64,000 bases of DNA from an uncultured SAR116 cluster alpha proteobacterium (GTDB lineage Bacteria; Pseudomonadota; Alphaproteobacteria; Puniceispirillales; Puniceispirillaceae): NCBI GenBank assembly GCA_902625725.1, contig CACOCY010000001.1, positions 62,001-126,000 on the forward strand, given 5' to 3'. Under the pieces are notes generated by a model, which was not told the origin of the DNA, did not search any database, and saw nothing but the letters and a program-made list of their open reading frames with translations. Shown here piece after piece: positions 42,791-49,129 of the stretch (positions within the stretch are counted from its first letter, which is position 1; each line of letters opens with the position of its first letter). Position numbers and translations under genes: made by a program.

Positions 42791-42922
42791 TTATGCGAAT
42801 ACTTCTTCTACAAACAACCCCAAATAAGACTCACCAGCGCCCCTTGAGACCCTCTTTTGTTCCACAAAATCCACATCCTCCAACACCCTCTCAGTGACTC
42901 TATATGAGTCAGCAATCGGCAT
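42791..42922 (-). CDS. small hypothetical protein (43 aa) in the tRNA-borne element
   Basis: The frame begins ATG at 42922 with AAGGGG about 6 nt upstream and encodes 43 polar, acidic residues (begins MPIADSYRVTERVLEDVDF, ends GLFVEEVFA). It converges with the FG-GAP gene. Its good ribosome-binding site and balanced composition suggest a real or recently lost gene. I recognise no family. Confidence 0.4.
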   Translation of the reverse strand: MPIADSYRVTERVLEDVDFVEQKRVSRGAGESYLGLFVEEVFA

Positions 42923-43103
42923 TCTAAACCCCTTCGTTTGATAACATCAGACACCCCAGCCAATTAATCTTAAGTTAGACTAAAGAGACGATAACAACTC
43001 CCAATAACAACAACAATAAGAAGGTCTTTAACGGTATTTTTGAAGTCGTGTTTGTCGTTACCCACTGGGGGGTCAAAAGACGACAGGAGTCACACTTAGT
43101 CTA

Positions 43104-43122
43104 GTATAACACACAGTATAAC
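43104..43122 (+). repeat. paired GTATAAC repeats, right end of the element
   Basis: GTATAAC at 43104-43110 and 43116-43122, 93 bp inside the right attachment repeat. Over 22 bp it matches 40666-40687 at 18 positions, and all four differences are C/T changes. In-frame TAA codons show that this copy does not encode the integrase stub. Confidence 0.55.
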
Positions 43123-43215
43123 AAATGTGCCTGTTGACACCGACAAGTGATAAGCTAACCTATTGATATTACTCAAGGGGAACTTGAGTTGGCGCAGGAC
43201 ATAGGTAACGAACAG

Positions 43216-43233
43216 CTTCTCAGCCGCACCATT
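43216..43233 (+). repeat. attachment-site repeat, distal side (attR)
   Basis: An exact copy of 40562-40579. The bases before it (GGTAACGAACAG) do not form a tRNA, so this is a partial tRNA-Leu 3' end, presumably the original 3' end displaced by the insertion. Confidence 0.85.
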
Positions 43234-43437
43234 TCATGTAACAAACCATGTGTAACTCATTGATATGGTATCCTTTATGTGGTTTGCATATAACTGGTGA
43301 TGCACAAAATGATTTACAAAATTGATTCCCCACACCTATATATAGGAGATGGTGTATATTACTTTGTAAGACGTATTTCAATGGATATTAAGTTGGAGCT
43401 CTTCCTAATTGGGTGTTGAAATTACATATTGAAAATT

Positions 43438-43767
43438 CTAATCAAAACCCCATATCTGTTCCCCACGATAGCCAGACGCCTTTCCAATAAAATCGCCCCC
43501 TATTTTTGCCCACTGACCATGAAATTTTTGACAAGCCTCATAAGCAATTTTATCTTTATATGTCCAAATAAGAGAAACTCGTATTAAATCGTTATCATCA
43601 TCAACTATGTTAGCTGACTGGTTTAATTGTCCATTCTTTTTTAAATACTCAACTGCTTTAGAATTGTAAAAAGTAATATATTTCTCATACCACAAATCGT
43701 ATTGCATTTTGGAAGGGAAACTTAATAAAACCACACTTACAAATTTTTTAGACTGGTTATCACTCAT
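43438..43767 (-). CDS. hypothetical protein, possible dimeric alpha/beta-barrel fold
   Basis: A 109-residue soluble protein starting ATG 43767 (GGTGA 8 nt upstream; GTG 43779 also in frame). It opens with a beta strand (FVSVVLLSFPS) followed by a helix (MQYDLWYEKYITFYNSKAVEY) and later RVSLIWTYKDKIAYEACQKF, a beta-alpha-beta pattern like antibiotic-monooxygenase/EthD domains. No catalytic residue is recognisable. It lies just outside the tRNA-borne element, about 200 bp past the attR copy. Confidence 0.55.
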   Translation of the reverse strand: MSDNQSKKFVSVVLLSFPSKMQYDLWYEKYITFYNSKAVEYLKKNGQLNQSANIVDDDNDLIRVSLIWTYKDKIAYEACQKFHGQWAKIGGDFIGKASGYRGEQIWGFD

Positions 43768-44112
43768 TTTCTTTGTCACCGTTTATATGAAAACTGTAAA
43801 AACGTTTATATATCAATGTATAAAACAAGATTTGATACATGAAATAGTGAGGGCGAGAAGAGTTTGTATGCACAAGTACGCACCTATCTTCAAAGAGACA
43901 TAAACGATGTCAATAGTTTATGTGTATCACTGACTCTGTCAATAGCTGCTTTTTTATGCACCAACTGATGAAATGAAAGAATGGGATAAAGAAAATAGTT
44001 GCTTTGATACTCTTTATTCAATAAATGCTATTTAAATGATGGATAAATTAATGGTTAAGATAGTTTAACTTCATATGCGCTTCACAATGAAATGCCGTAT
44101 TGGGGTATAGCG
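43768..44112. other. gap with no convincing gene
   Basis: 345 bp, AT-rich. A short frame on the plus strand ends at about 44035 (EMKEWDKENSCFDTLYS, then stop) and reads like protein but has no start or ribosome-binding site, so it may be a gene fragment. TATCAATGTATA and TGATACATG near 43812-43843 form an imperfect dyad. No promoter or terminator is clear. Confidence 0.3.
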
Positions 44113-44589
44113 ATGTATTCATTTAAGAAATTTTTTGCCACAATATATCTTTGGCTATCCCTTTTTGCTTGTTCAACTACTGCGTTGACAGAGGTTGTTA
44201 AAATTGAATTCACAGAATTTGACTCTTACAGCATAGAAATATTACATTTAAATGTTGGTGACACTGTGGAATGGCATCCAGTAAATGAAGGACATAATGT
44301 AGAATTCATTGTTACTCCTAATATGGAAGCTTTGCCAGAAAAATCTGATATGAACGAGTTCCATACAATGATTTTTGAAGAGCCAGGAATATATATATAT
44401 GGTTGCACACCTCACCTAAATACAGGGATGATGGGTCTCATAGTAGTAGATAATAATTTTCACAATATTCAATATGCTAACGAGATTAATCTTTCTCCAG
44501 TAGCTAATTCAGTATTGAAGAGGTTGTTAAGAAAGGCAAAGTCAATGTCTGAGACGGAAATCTATAACAATAGACCACCCACACAGTGA
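44113..44589 (+). CDS. pseudoazurin-like type 1 copper protein, exported
   Basis: A 158-residue cupredoxin with an N-terminal signal-like segment (1-25, with FACSTTA as possible cleavage or lipid site). Copper ligands are in place: H61 (EGHNVEF), C98, H101 and M106 (YGCTPHLNTGMMG), with the Cys-x2-His-x4-Met spacing of pseudoazurin. Such proteins carry electrons in the periplasm, often to nitrite or nitrous-oxide reductases, none of which is nearby. About 40 residues past the fold (from 117) are extra. ATG 44092 is an alternative start; 44113 gives a cleaner signal. Confidence 0.85.
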   Translation: MYSFKKFFATIYLWLSLFACSTTALTEVVKIEFTEFDSYSIEILHLNVGDTVEWHPVNEGHNVEFIVTPNMEALPEKSDMNEFHTMIFEEPGIYIYGCTPHLNTGMMGLIVVDNNFHNIQYANEINLSPVANSVLKRLLRKAKSMSETEIYNNRPPTQ

Positions 44590-44692
44590 ATAGTAAATCG
44601 CCATAGATTGGTATGCTAATTTCCCTCTTTTGATAACATAACGTACCTAAAAACCCATTCTTCGTCAGTTCAAAATAAAGATAACAAATTTT

Positions 44693-44800
44693 TTAAAATG
44701 TGGGAGGTATAAGGGATGAGTTCAGTGCTGCGTAAAAGAAGAGATATTCAACCAGTATAAATGCGAAAAGTAAAAAGAAAATAATGCCAAATGTTTTCAT
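44693..44800 (-). CDS. small single-pass membrane protein (35 aa)
   Basis: The ATG at 44800 has AGGAG 8 nt upstream. The 35 residues begin MKTFGIIFFLLFAFILVEYL and form one membrane helix (4-25) with a short polar end (NSSLIPPTF). No family is recognised. It stands alone between the cupredoxin and an EamA transporter. Confidence 0.5.
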   Translation of the reverse strand: MKTFGIIFFLLFAFILVEYLFFYAALNSSLIPPTF

Positions 44801-44913
44801 AACGAAATCTCCTAATCTGATTGGCTAACAAGCTAGAAGAAAACCATGTTCAAAAATCATATTGAATGTGGCAAGATAAAGGTGATTATTTCTTGATTAT
44901 AGAAGTTTTATGC

Positions 44914-44938
44914 ACACCACTATCGAATGAAGTGGTGT
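44914..44938. repeat. perfect inverted repeat between two genes
   Basis: ACACCACT (44914-44921), 9-nt loop, AGTGGTGT (44931-44938). No T run follows on either strand, so it is not a standard terminator. It lies about 80 bp before the EamA gene and about 110 bp upstream of the small minus-strand gene, so it could be an operator for either. Confidence 0.4.
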
Positions 44939-45019
44939 ATGCTATTTCTACTTTATTAATCGTTGGCAAAGTAAAACTAGTATGCACTCACAGCTAAAAC
45001 ACCTGTTAAGGAAAATTAA

Positions 45020-45913
45020 GTGGCCAATCTCAAAATTAATAACGTTGTTGTTCTAGGTATAATTTTAGGTTGTTTTTCTGCTGCCTTAGGTGGCAGTACG
45101 TTTGTTTTCATGAGAATAATTTTAGAGCAACTTGACCCAATCACTTTAAATTTTTTACGTTTTGGAACAGTTGGACTAATTCTATTACTGTTCCTATTAA
45201 TGTCTTCAAAAAAAATTAAATTTCAAAGCATTGATTTGTTAAAAATTTATCTGATAGGAATATCTATGTTTGCGGCATTTCCCATACTCTGTGCATTTGG
45301 TTTACAGCTAACCACCGCAGCAAGAGGTGGACTAATCTACGCCACTATGCCAATCATAACTATGCTAATGGCTTCCATTTTTAAAATTGAAAAGATATCA
45401 TATGTAAAGGTAACCGCAGTTTTTCTTGCTGTTTGTGGGGTGCTATTAGCATTAAGCGATCGACAAAGCATACTCCCCTCAAATGAATCTTTCTATGGAG
45501 ACATCTTGCTTTTGGGAAGTGTTATATGCTCTTCAATCTTTGTTGTGTTCTCAGGAAAATTTTTGAAAAAATATGGTAATCTGTATGTACAAGTAAATGC
45601 GATAACATCGGGAGTTTTTGCTAGTTTTTTCCTTTCATTAATATTTTCTAAGCCAATGGATTATTTTTTTCTAAACCAACTAGGATGGTTTTCGTTATTA
45701 TTTCTAATAGTGCCCGGAGGCGTGCTTATGATGTATTGCTGGGGTAGAGCGTTAATGCTAATCACTCCTACACAAGCTGCAATATCGCTCGGATGTAACC
45801 CAATTATGGCGATGTTATTAGGTAGTTGGTTGCTGGATGAAATAATTACTATTCGTTTCTTTATTGGTTTTATTCTATTGTTTTCTGCAATTATTGTTTG
45901 TAGTCGGAGATGA
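45020..45913 (+). CDS. EamA/DMT-family transporter
   Basis: An inner-membrane transporter of 297 residues with about ten hydrophobic helices in two EamA repeats. The first repeat has GGSTFVFMRIILEQLDPITL and LNFLRFG; the second ends with TPTQAAISLGCNPIMAMLLG, then LLDE, as in DMT metabolite exporters. It starts GTG at 45020 behind AAGGAAAA. The substrate cannot be told. The 320 bp after it (45914-46233) have no gene. Confidence 0.88.
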   Translation: MANLKINNVVVLGIILGCFSAALGGSTFVFMRIILEQLDPITLNFLRFGTVGLILLLFLLMSSKKIKFQSIDLLKIYLIGISMFAAFPILCAFGLQLTTAARGGLIYATMPIITMLMASIFKIEKISYVKVTAVFLAVCGVLLALSDRQSILPSNESFYGDILLLGSVICSSIFVVFSGKFLKKYGNLYVQVNAITSGVFASFFLSLIFSKPMDYFFLNQLGWFSLLFLIVPGGVLMMYCWGRALMLITPTQAAISLGCNPIMAMLLGSWLLDEIITIRFFIGFILLFSAIIVCSRR

Positions 45914-46190
45914 TAGTCTACTCATAAAAACAAAAACTTCTGTAATTGTTTGATAAAGAATATATTTTTATCTTACAATAAGTATTTCATATATGTTCAC
46001 TGGTCTTGGCTTAATTCTGAATAATTATACAAGAAATGGAAAGTCTTTTGTCAGCCTATTTATTAATTTAATAGATGTTTTGTTTTCCGTTTTCATAAAG
46101 GTAGTGCAAATACAAAGAATAATGTTTTTGCAAAAATGTTTTTTAGACAATTGAGCTGCCCTTTTGTATTAACACAAAAAGTTATTTAGC

Positions 46191-46207
46191 TCATAGTGTA
46201 TCTATGA
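46191..46207. promoter_or_regulatory. dyad TCATAG-N5-CTATGA before the small lipoprotein gene
   Basis: A perfect 6-bp dyad ends 26 bp before the start at 46234. It could be an operator or a short hairpin in the leader. The rest of 45914-46190 is AT-rich and shows no ORF, tRNA or confident promoter. Confidence 0.35.
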
Positions 46208-46233
46208 TAGTTGTAATGATGTGAGGACATTAT

Positions 46234-46383
46234 ATGAAACAGATGATAGTCTTATGTTTCTTGTTTATAATAGGAGCTTGCTCCACAACATTCAAAGAAG
46301 AAGGCGTCCAAGATTCCGCGCAACACACTAGAAATGGGGAAATAAATTTTGGCGGTAATTCCTCAGTTCAAGTTACACACTAG
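46234..46383 (+). CDS. small lipoprotein (49 aa)
   Basis: The frame starts ATG 46234 behind GAGGA. Residues 1-16 are a lipoprotein signal: MKQ, a hydrophobic run, and lipobox IGAC with the lipidated cysteine at C16. The mature part is only 34 polar residues (STTFKEEGVQDSAQ, ending SVQVTH). It is like the small entericidin-type or cell-envelope lipoproteins in size but I recognise no family. cutA begins 20 bp downstream on the same strand. Confidence 0.7.
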   Translation: MKQMIVLCFLFIIGACSTTFKEEGVQDSAQHTRNGEINFGGNSSVQVTH

Positions 46384-46403
46384 AGTTTTATTTTGTGAGA
46401 ATA

Positions 46404-46727
46404 ATGTCGGTAATATTAATTTATGTGACATGTGAAGATGAAAAAGAGGCATTAAAAATTGCTGATACATTGGTATCCTCTGGAGCGGTTGCATGCGCTA
46501 ATGTTATCCCCCAAACAATGGCCGTTTTTAAATGGGAGGGTTTTATACAAAAGAAATCAGAGGCCATTTTAATACTGAAGTCACAAAAAGATAGATTAGA
46601 AGGAGTCATAGAAAGAATAAAACAAATTCACAGTTATGATTTACCTTGCATTTTAGCTATGCAAGTTGAGGGTGGTAATGCCGAATTTCTAGAATGGATA
46701 TTGAGTAATTCAATGCACTCTGAATAA
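46404..46727 (+). CDS. cutA: divalent-cation tolerance protein CutA
   Basis: CutA1 forms very stable trimers with a ferredoxin-like fold and is linked to copper tolerance, though its role is unsettled. The 107 residues include VILIYVTCEDEKEALKIAD, VACANVIPQ, FKWEGFIQKKSEAILILKS and YDLPCILAM. ATG 46404 is preferred to GTG 46395. It is probably co-transcribed with the lipoprotein gene just upstream. Confidence 0.92.
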   Translation: MSVILIYVTCEDEKEALKIADTLVSSGAVACANVIPQTMAVFKWEGFIQKKSEAILILKSQKDRLEGVIERIKQIHSYDLPCILAMQVEGGNAEFLEWILSNSMHSE

Positions 46728-47061
46728 AGTTTACATAAACTTGATGCTTGTTATACAGCATTCCTAAGGAACTGCTGCAGAAAATAACATATAATGGTGT
46801 TTGATTATCAGTCTCAGTAACTATTGTTAAACCAATTTTTTTAGTTGATTTACTTTATACCAAAAAGTTTAAATTAAACTGAAGCAATATAACATTTATC
46901 ATTACACCTTCCTGCTGAAGCGTTTTGACACTTTTTAAGCTTAAAGATAGTGAACTTTAGAGATTAGCATTTATTCAGTTCAAAGCTAACTTTTTCCCTC
47001 TAACTATGCTATAATATTAGTTAGCCTGTGGGCAAATTTGACATATTTCTGTTGTTTGAAA
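46728..47061. other. gap with an extended -10 motif
   Basis: 334 bp without a convincing ORF. On the plus strand TGCTATAAT (47007-47015) is an extended -10 element pointing into the end of the minus-strand gene at 47062; no matching -35 is visible, and a transcript from it would be antisense. TTGACA at 46925-46930 has TAGTGA 17 bp downstream. GTTAGC/GCTAAC at 47018-47072 could form a long-loop stem at the 3' end of the minus-strand gene. Confidence 0.3.
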
Positions 47062-47430
47062 TTAAGCTAACCACATCACATAAAGTTCCGATAATGCTGT
47101 AAGACCAAACCACCCGATAAGTAAGCCCTTAAATCCGCCCCACTGGGTTTCATTAAACCGTTTCCAGGCTTTTGTTTGCTTTTCTTCATCGTCAGCATCA
47201 TCTGCTTGAATAGCTATATCATCCATAGCATCCAAGCTTCCCATTATGCCCATGAATGTCATAAAAACAAGGTAAATACTCGCGGGTATGTAGGCGTTTG
47301 ACAATTCAAACCCTATCATTGCAATAATAACAAGGTGCGAAATTATAATTGTGGTCATGATCCAAAGAAGATCTCTACTTCTCGCGGACCAAGAGCTTAT
47401 CCTATTTGCTCTATCTTGCGAAGTGTTCAT
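47062..47430 (-). CDS. hypothetical membrane protein (122 aa, three helices)
   Basis: ATG at 47430 with GGAG upstream. Three hydrophobic segments are seen: about 22-44 (LLWIMTTIIISHLVIIAMIG), 47-68 (YIPASIYLVFMTFMGIMG) and 98-121 (GGFKGLLIGWFGLTAL). Between the second and third lies a strongly acidic loop (DDIAIQADDADDEEKQ). No family is recognised. It is one of three co-directional membrane-protein genes (47062-48359). Confidence 0.7.
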   Translation of the reverse strand: MNTSQDRANRISSWSARSRDLLWIMTTIIISHLVIIAMIGFELSNAYIPASIYLVFMTFMGIMGSLDAMDDIAIQADDADDEEKQTKAWKRFNETQWGGFKGLLIGWFGLTALSELYVMWLA

Positions 47431-47499
47431 TTTTGCTCCAACAAATTTCTAATTGATCATATTATCAATATCAAATTATAGTCTATTTTTAAATTTTAT

Positions 47500-47652
47500 T
47501 TAATTCTCAGTTTTATCTTCAGGCTGTTTAACTGTTCTAAATGAGTGTTTCTTATTTTGGCATATTTGGCTGGTCGCGACAACAAACAATGCTCCAATTA
47601 AAATGCCTGTAAACAAATTTATTTTATTATTGATAGCACTAGCTAATATCAT
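47500..47652 (-). CDS. small single-pass membrane protein (50 aa)
   Basis: The ATG at 47652 has AGGAG 6 nt upstream. Residues 11-29 (INLFTGILIGALFVVATSQI region) form one helix, followed by a basic then polar tail (QNKKHSFRTVKQPEDK). It lies between two larger membrane-protein genes on the same strand, 69 bp before the next start, and downstream of the hairpin array at 47790-47919. Confidence 0.55.
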   Translation of the reverse strand: MILASAINNKINLFTGILIGALFVVATSQICQNKKHSFRTVKQPEDKTEN

Positions 47653-47789
47653 TAAAAGCTCCTATAAACAGAATAATCTGGAAATTATATTTGATAAAAA
47701 TCATTTTTTTATTATACGTAGTAAGTCATCTGGTGGAACGCGTCCGTTTGTCGCATTGCACTAATTACATTTTAGAATAATTCTAAGTG

Positions 47790-47919
47790 AGGACAACTTT
47801 CGGTAGGCATAATGTTGTCCTACTTTACTAGTTTTATTCATTGACGTTTAAATCGTCTCTTCCCTGCTAGTAAAGTTATCGCTCCGCTGAAGTATGGTAA
47901 TGCTCCTCCTTCAGCGGAG
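47790..47919. ncRNA. three back-to-back hairpins, possible structured RNA or leader
   Basis: Stem 1 is AGGACAAC (47790-47797) with GTTGTCCT (47814-47821). Stem 2 is TACTTTACTAG (47821-47831) with CTAGTAAAGT (47867-47876), and encloses a smaller GACG/CGTC hairpin. Stem 3 is CTCCGCTGAAG (47882-47892) with CTTCAGCGGAG (47909-47919), a perfect 11-bp stem. Together they fill 130 bp with almost no unpaired spacer. On the minus strand this would lie 3' of the 47940 gene and 5' of the small gene at 47652. Neither strand shows a T run after stem 3. Strand and function are unknown. Confidence 0.45.
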
Positions 47920-47939
47920 AAACTATTTAACCATTAGTT

Positions 47940-48359
47940 TTAAAGATAAATTTTGTCAGATAAACCATATATTAGTATGGCATTTAGTATTGCTAATATA
48001 AGGGGCACCACATATGCTTCAGCTGTATACTTTACACCCTCTAGCCCTTTAATTTCCTGATCATTTACCGATAAATAACCAAATATCGTAAATATCAGTG
48101 CTTGGAGAAAATTTATCGCAAAAAAAGCCCACGTACCTTCAGGACCATTTTCTCTAAATAAAATATATATTCCAACTATGGTAATAGAGGTAATTAACGA
48201 GCCAGCAAGCCGTGCTGGTAGCATAGCTGTAACATGGATACCGTATTGACTCATAAAAGATTTAGTGTCTAAAAGAGATCGATAAGCATAATATGCGCCC
48301 ATCAGTAAAGTGACAATAAAAATTCCAAAATATATATAACCATTAAATAAGTCTACCAT
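47940..48359 (-). CDS. hypothetical membrane protein (139 aa, four helices)
   Basis: The frame extends to a TTG at 48425, but GGAGA is 7 nt before ATG 48359, giving 139 residues. Four hydrophobic segments are seen: about 7-27 (GYIYFGIFIVTLLMGAYYAY), 48-66 (LAGSLITSITIVGIYILF), 73-92 (WAFFAINFLQALIFTIFGYL) and 115-133 (VVPLILAILNAILIYGL). No signature residues are recognised. It heads the minus-strand group 48359-47062. Confidence 0.65.
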   Translation of the reverse strand: MVDLFNGYIYFGIFIVTLLMGAYYAYRSLLDTKSFMSQYGIHVTAMLPARLAGSLITSITIVGIYILFRENGPEGTWAFFAINFLQALIFTIFGYLSVNDQEIKGLEGVKYTAEAYVVPLILAILNAILIYGLSDKIYL

Positions 48360-48606
48360 AGAATTATCTCCAATTTGTAAAACTACCGTGTATATTATTA
48401 TGTGCATTAGCAAGCAAACGCTCAAGTGCTGCTTTTAATCATAAGTTAAAATTATTTTTTTAGCTGCACAATAATGCATTGTACGGAAGCTCGACCACAC
48501 GTATGTATAAAATAAAGCTGTTAGTTTCTAGGTGCAAAGCATAATAAACACTCTTAAAAGCACACTAATTTTATACACCTATTGCTCAAACCTGCTAATT
48601 TCTATT

Positions 48607-48637
48607 TTGGCATAATTATTGCTTTGTTAAATAATAT
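48607..48637 (+). promoter_or_regulatory. possible promoter of a small RNA
   Basis: TTGGCA (48607-48612) is followed by AATAAT at 17 bp spacing or TAATAT at 19 bp (48632-48637). The -35 box is good; the -10 choice is uncertain in this AT-rich region. A transcript starting near 48643 would end at the strong terminator at 48715. Confidence 0.35.
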
Positions 48638-48642
48638 TTGTC

Positions 48643-48715
48643 TCCAAACGTTTTTTTTAACGTCACGCATTATCCTCCATGAACTTTAAGGCCACCCTTG
48701 GGTGGTCTTTTTTTT
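48643..48715 (+). ncRNA. candidate small RNA (about 73 nt)
   Basis: The segment between a promoter-like site and a strong terminator has no ORF. It begins with ACGTT/AACGT enclosing T residues (48647-48662), then a single-stranded part holding TATCCTCCATG, whose CCTCC is complementary to Shine-Dalgarno sequences, as in the CU-rich loops of several alphaproteobacterial sRNAs, and ends in the terminator hairpin. No protein gene on this strand ends nearby, so the terminator must serve an RNA gene. Ends are estimates. Confidence 0.45.
48690..48715 (+). terminator. strong Rho-independent terminator
   Basis: GGCCACCC (48690-48697), loop TT, GGGTGGTC (48700-48707), then eight T residues. It is oriented on the plus strand, where the nearest upstream plus-strand gene (cutA) ends almost 2 kb away. 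Confidence 0.85.
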
Positions 48716-48886
48716 AAATTTATGGGCACTATTAAAGTAAATATCTGCTTCAGTACTGATAAAGATTCCATGCAGAGCTTACTATTTCACATGTAACTTA
48801 AAAGTCACTAATTTTCTCTTTATTGACGAGTCCATGATTTTAAAATTGAAATTTACATTTCAGAATGGAGCAGCTTGGGTAGTTGT

Positions 48887-48988
48887 TTAATGTAGGAGAA
48901 CCATGTCAACAATCACCCAAGCGGTAATAGCCACAGCATACACCTTAAGCCATAGATATGAGTTTCTAATTCGCTGTGGCGAGGACAT
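48887..48988 (-). CDS. small single-pass membrane protein (33-43 aa)
   Basis: From ATG 48988 the frame gives 33 residues: a basic start (SSPQRIRNSYLW) and one helix (LKVYAVAITAWVIVDMVLL). The frame stays open upstream, and GTG 49018 would add ten residues (FVFDRLTNG). No Shine-Dalgarno is clear, but an extended -10 element, TGCTATACT, lies upstream on the same strand (49046-49054). An ORF on the opposite strand (48903-49052) has AGGAG but a less protein-like sequence. Confidence 0.4.
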   Translation of the reverse strand: MSSPQRIRNSYLWLKVYAVAITAWVIVDMVLLH

Positions 48989-49045
48989 TCCATTAGTCAA
49001 TCGATCAAACACAAACACTAGCCGGCAACTATTATCGATAATTAG

Positions 49046-49054
49046 AGTATAGCA
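49046..49054 (-). promoter_or_regulatory. extended -10 promoter element (minus strand)
   Basis: On the minus strand the sequence reads TGCTATACT, matching TGnTATAAT at eight of nine positions; no good -35 is seen at 17 bp. It would start transcription near 49040, toward the small membrane-protein gene at 48988. Confidence 0.4.
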
Positions 49055-49129
49055 AATTTTGTTGACAATCTACAAGCAGAAATTTTGAAAAGTAACTTGA
49101 GTTTTTTTAGATAAGGTTACCCTAAATAT

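Larger units (their letters stand above)
40562..43233. mobile_element. small decayed integrative element in tRNA-Leu
   Basis: An exact 18-bp direct repeat (CTTCTCAGCCGCACCATT) marks both ends: one copy completes the tRNA 3' end, the other lies 2.65 kb downstream. Such duplications result from tyrosine-integrase insertion into tRNA genes. Inside are an integrase stub (40663-40734), GTAYAAC repeat pairs near both ends, an FG-GAP protein gene, a 43-residue ORF and about 180 bp (42923-43103) with no recognisable gene. No full integrase remains, so it could move only with help from elsewhere. Boundaries are seen directly; the mechanism is inferred. Confidence 0.8.

Noticed and set aside
43104-43125. 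Second copy of the integrase start at the right end
   Set aside because: In-frame TAA codons replace both CAA codons and no downstream peptide matches; repeat-binding sites explain it better.
43709-43903. 64-codon plus-strand frame
   Set aside because: Overlaps the start of the minus-strand gene at 43438-43767 and has no ribosome-binding site.
48903-49052. Plus-strand frame of about 49 residues with AGGAG before the ATG
   Set aside because: It overlaps the minus-strand small membrane protein; its sequence has no hydrophobic or domain pattern, while the opposite frame has a clear helix and an extended -10 promoter element. It remains a weak alternative.
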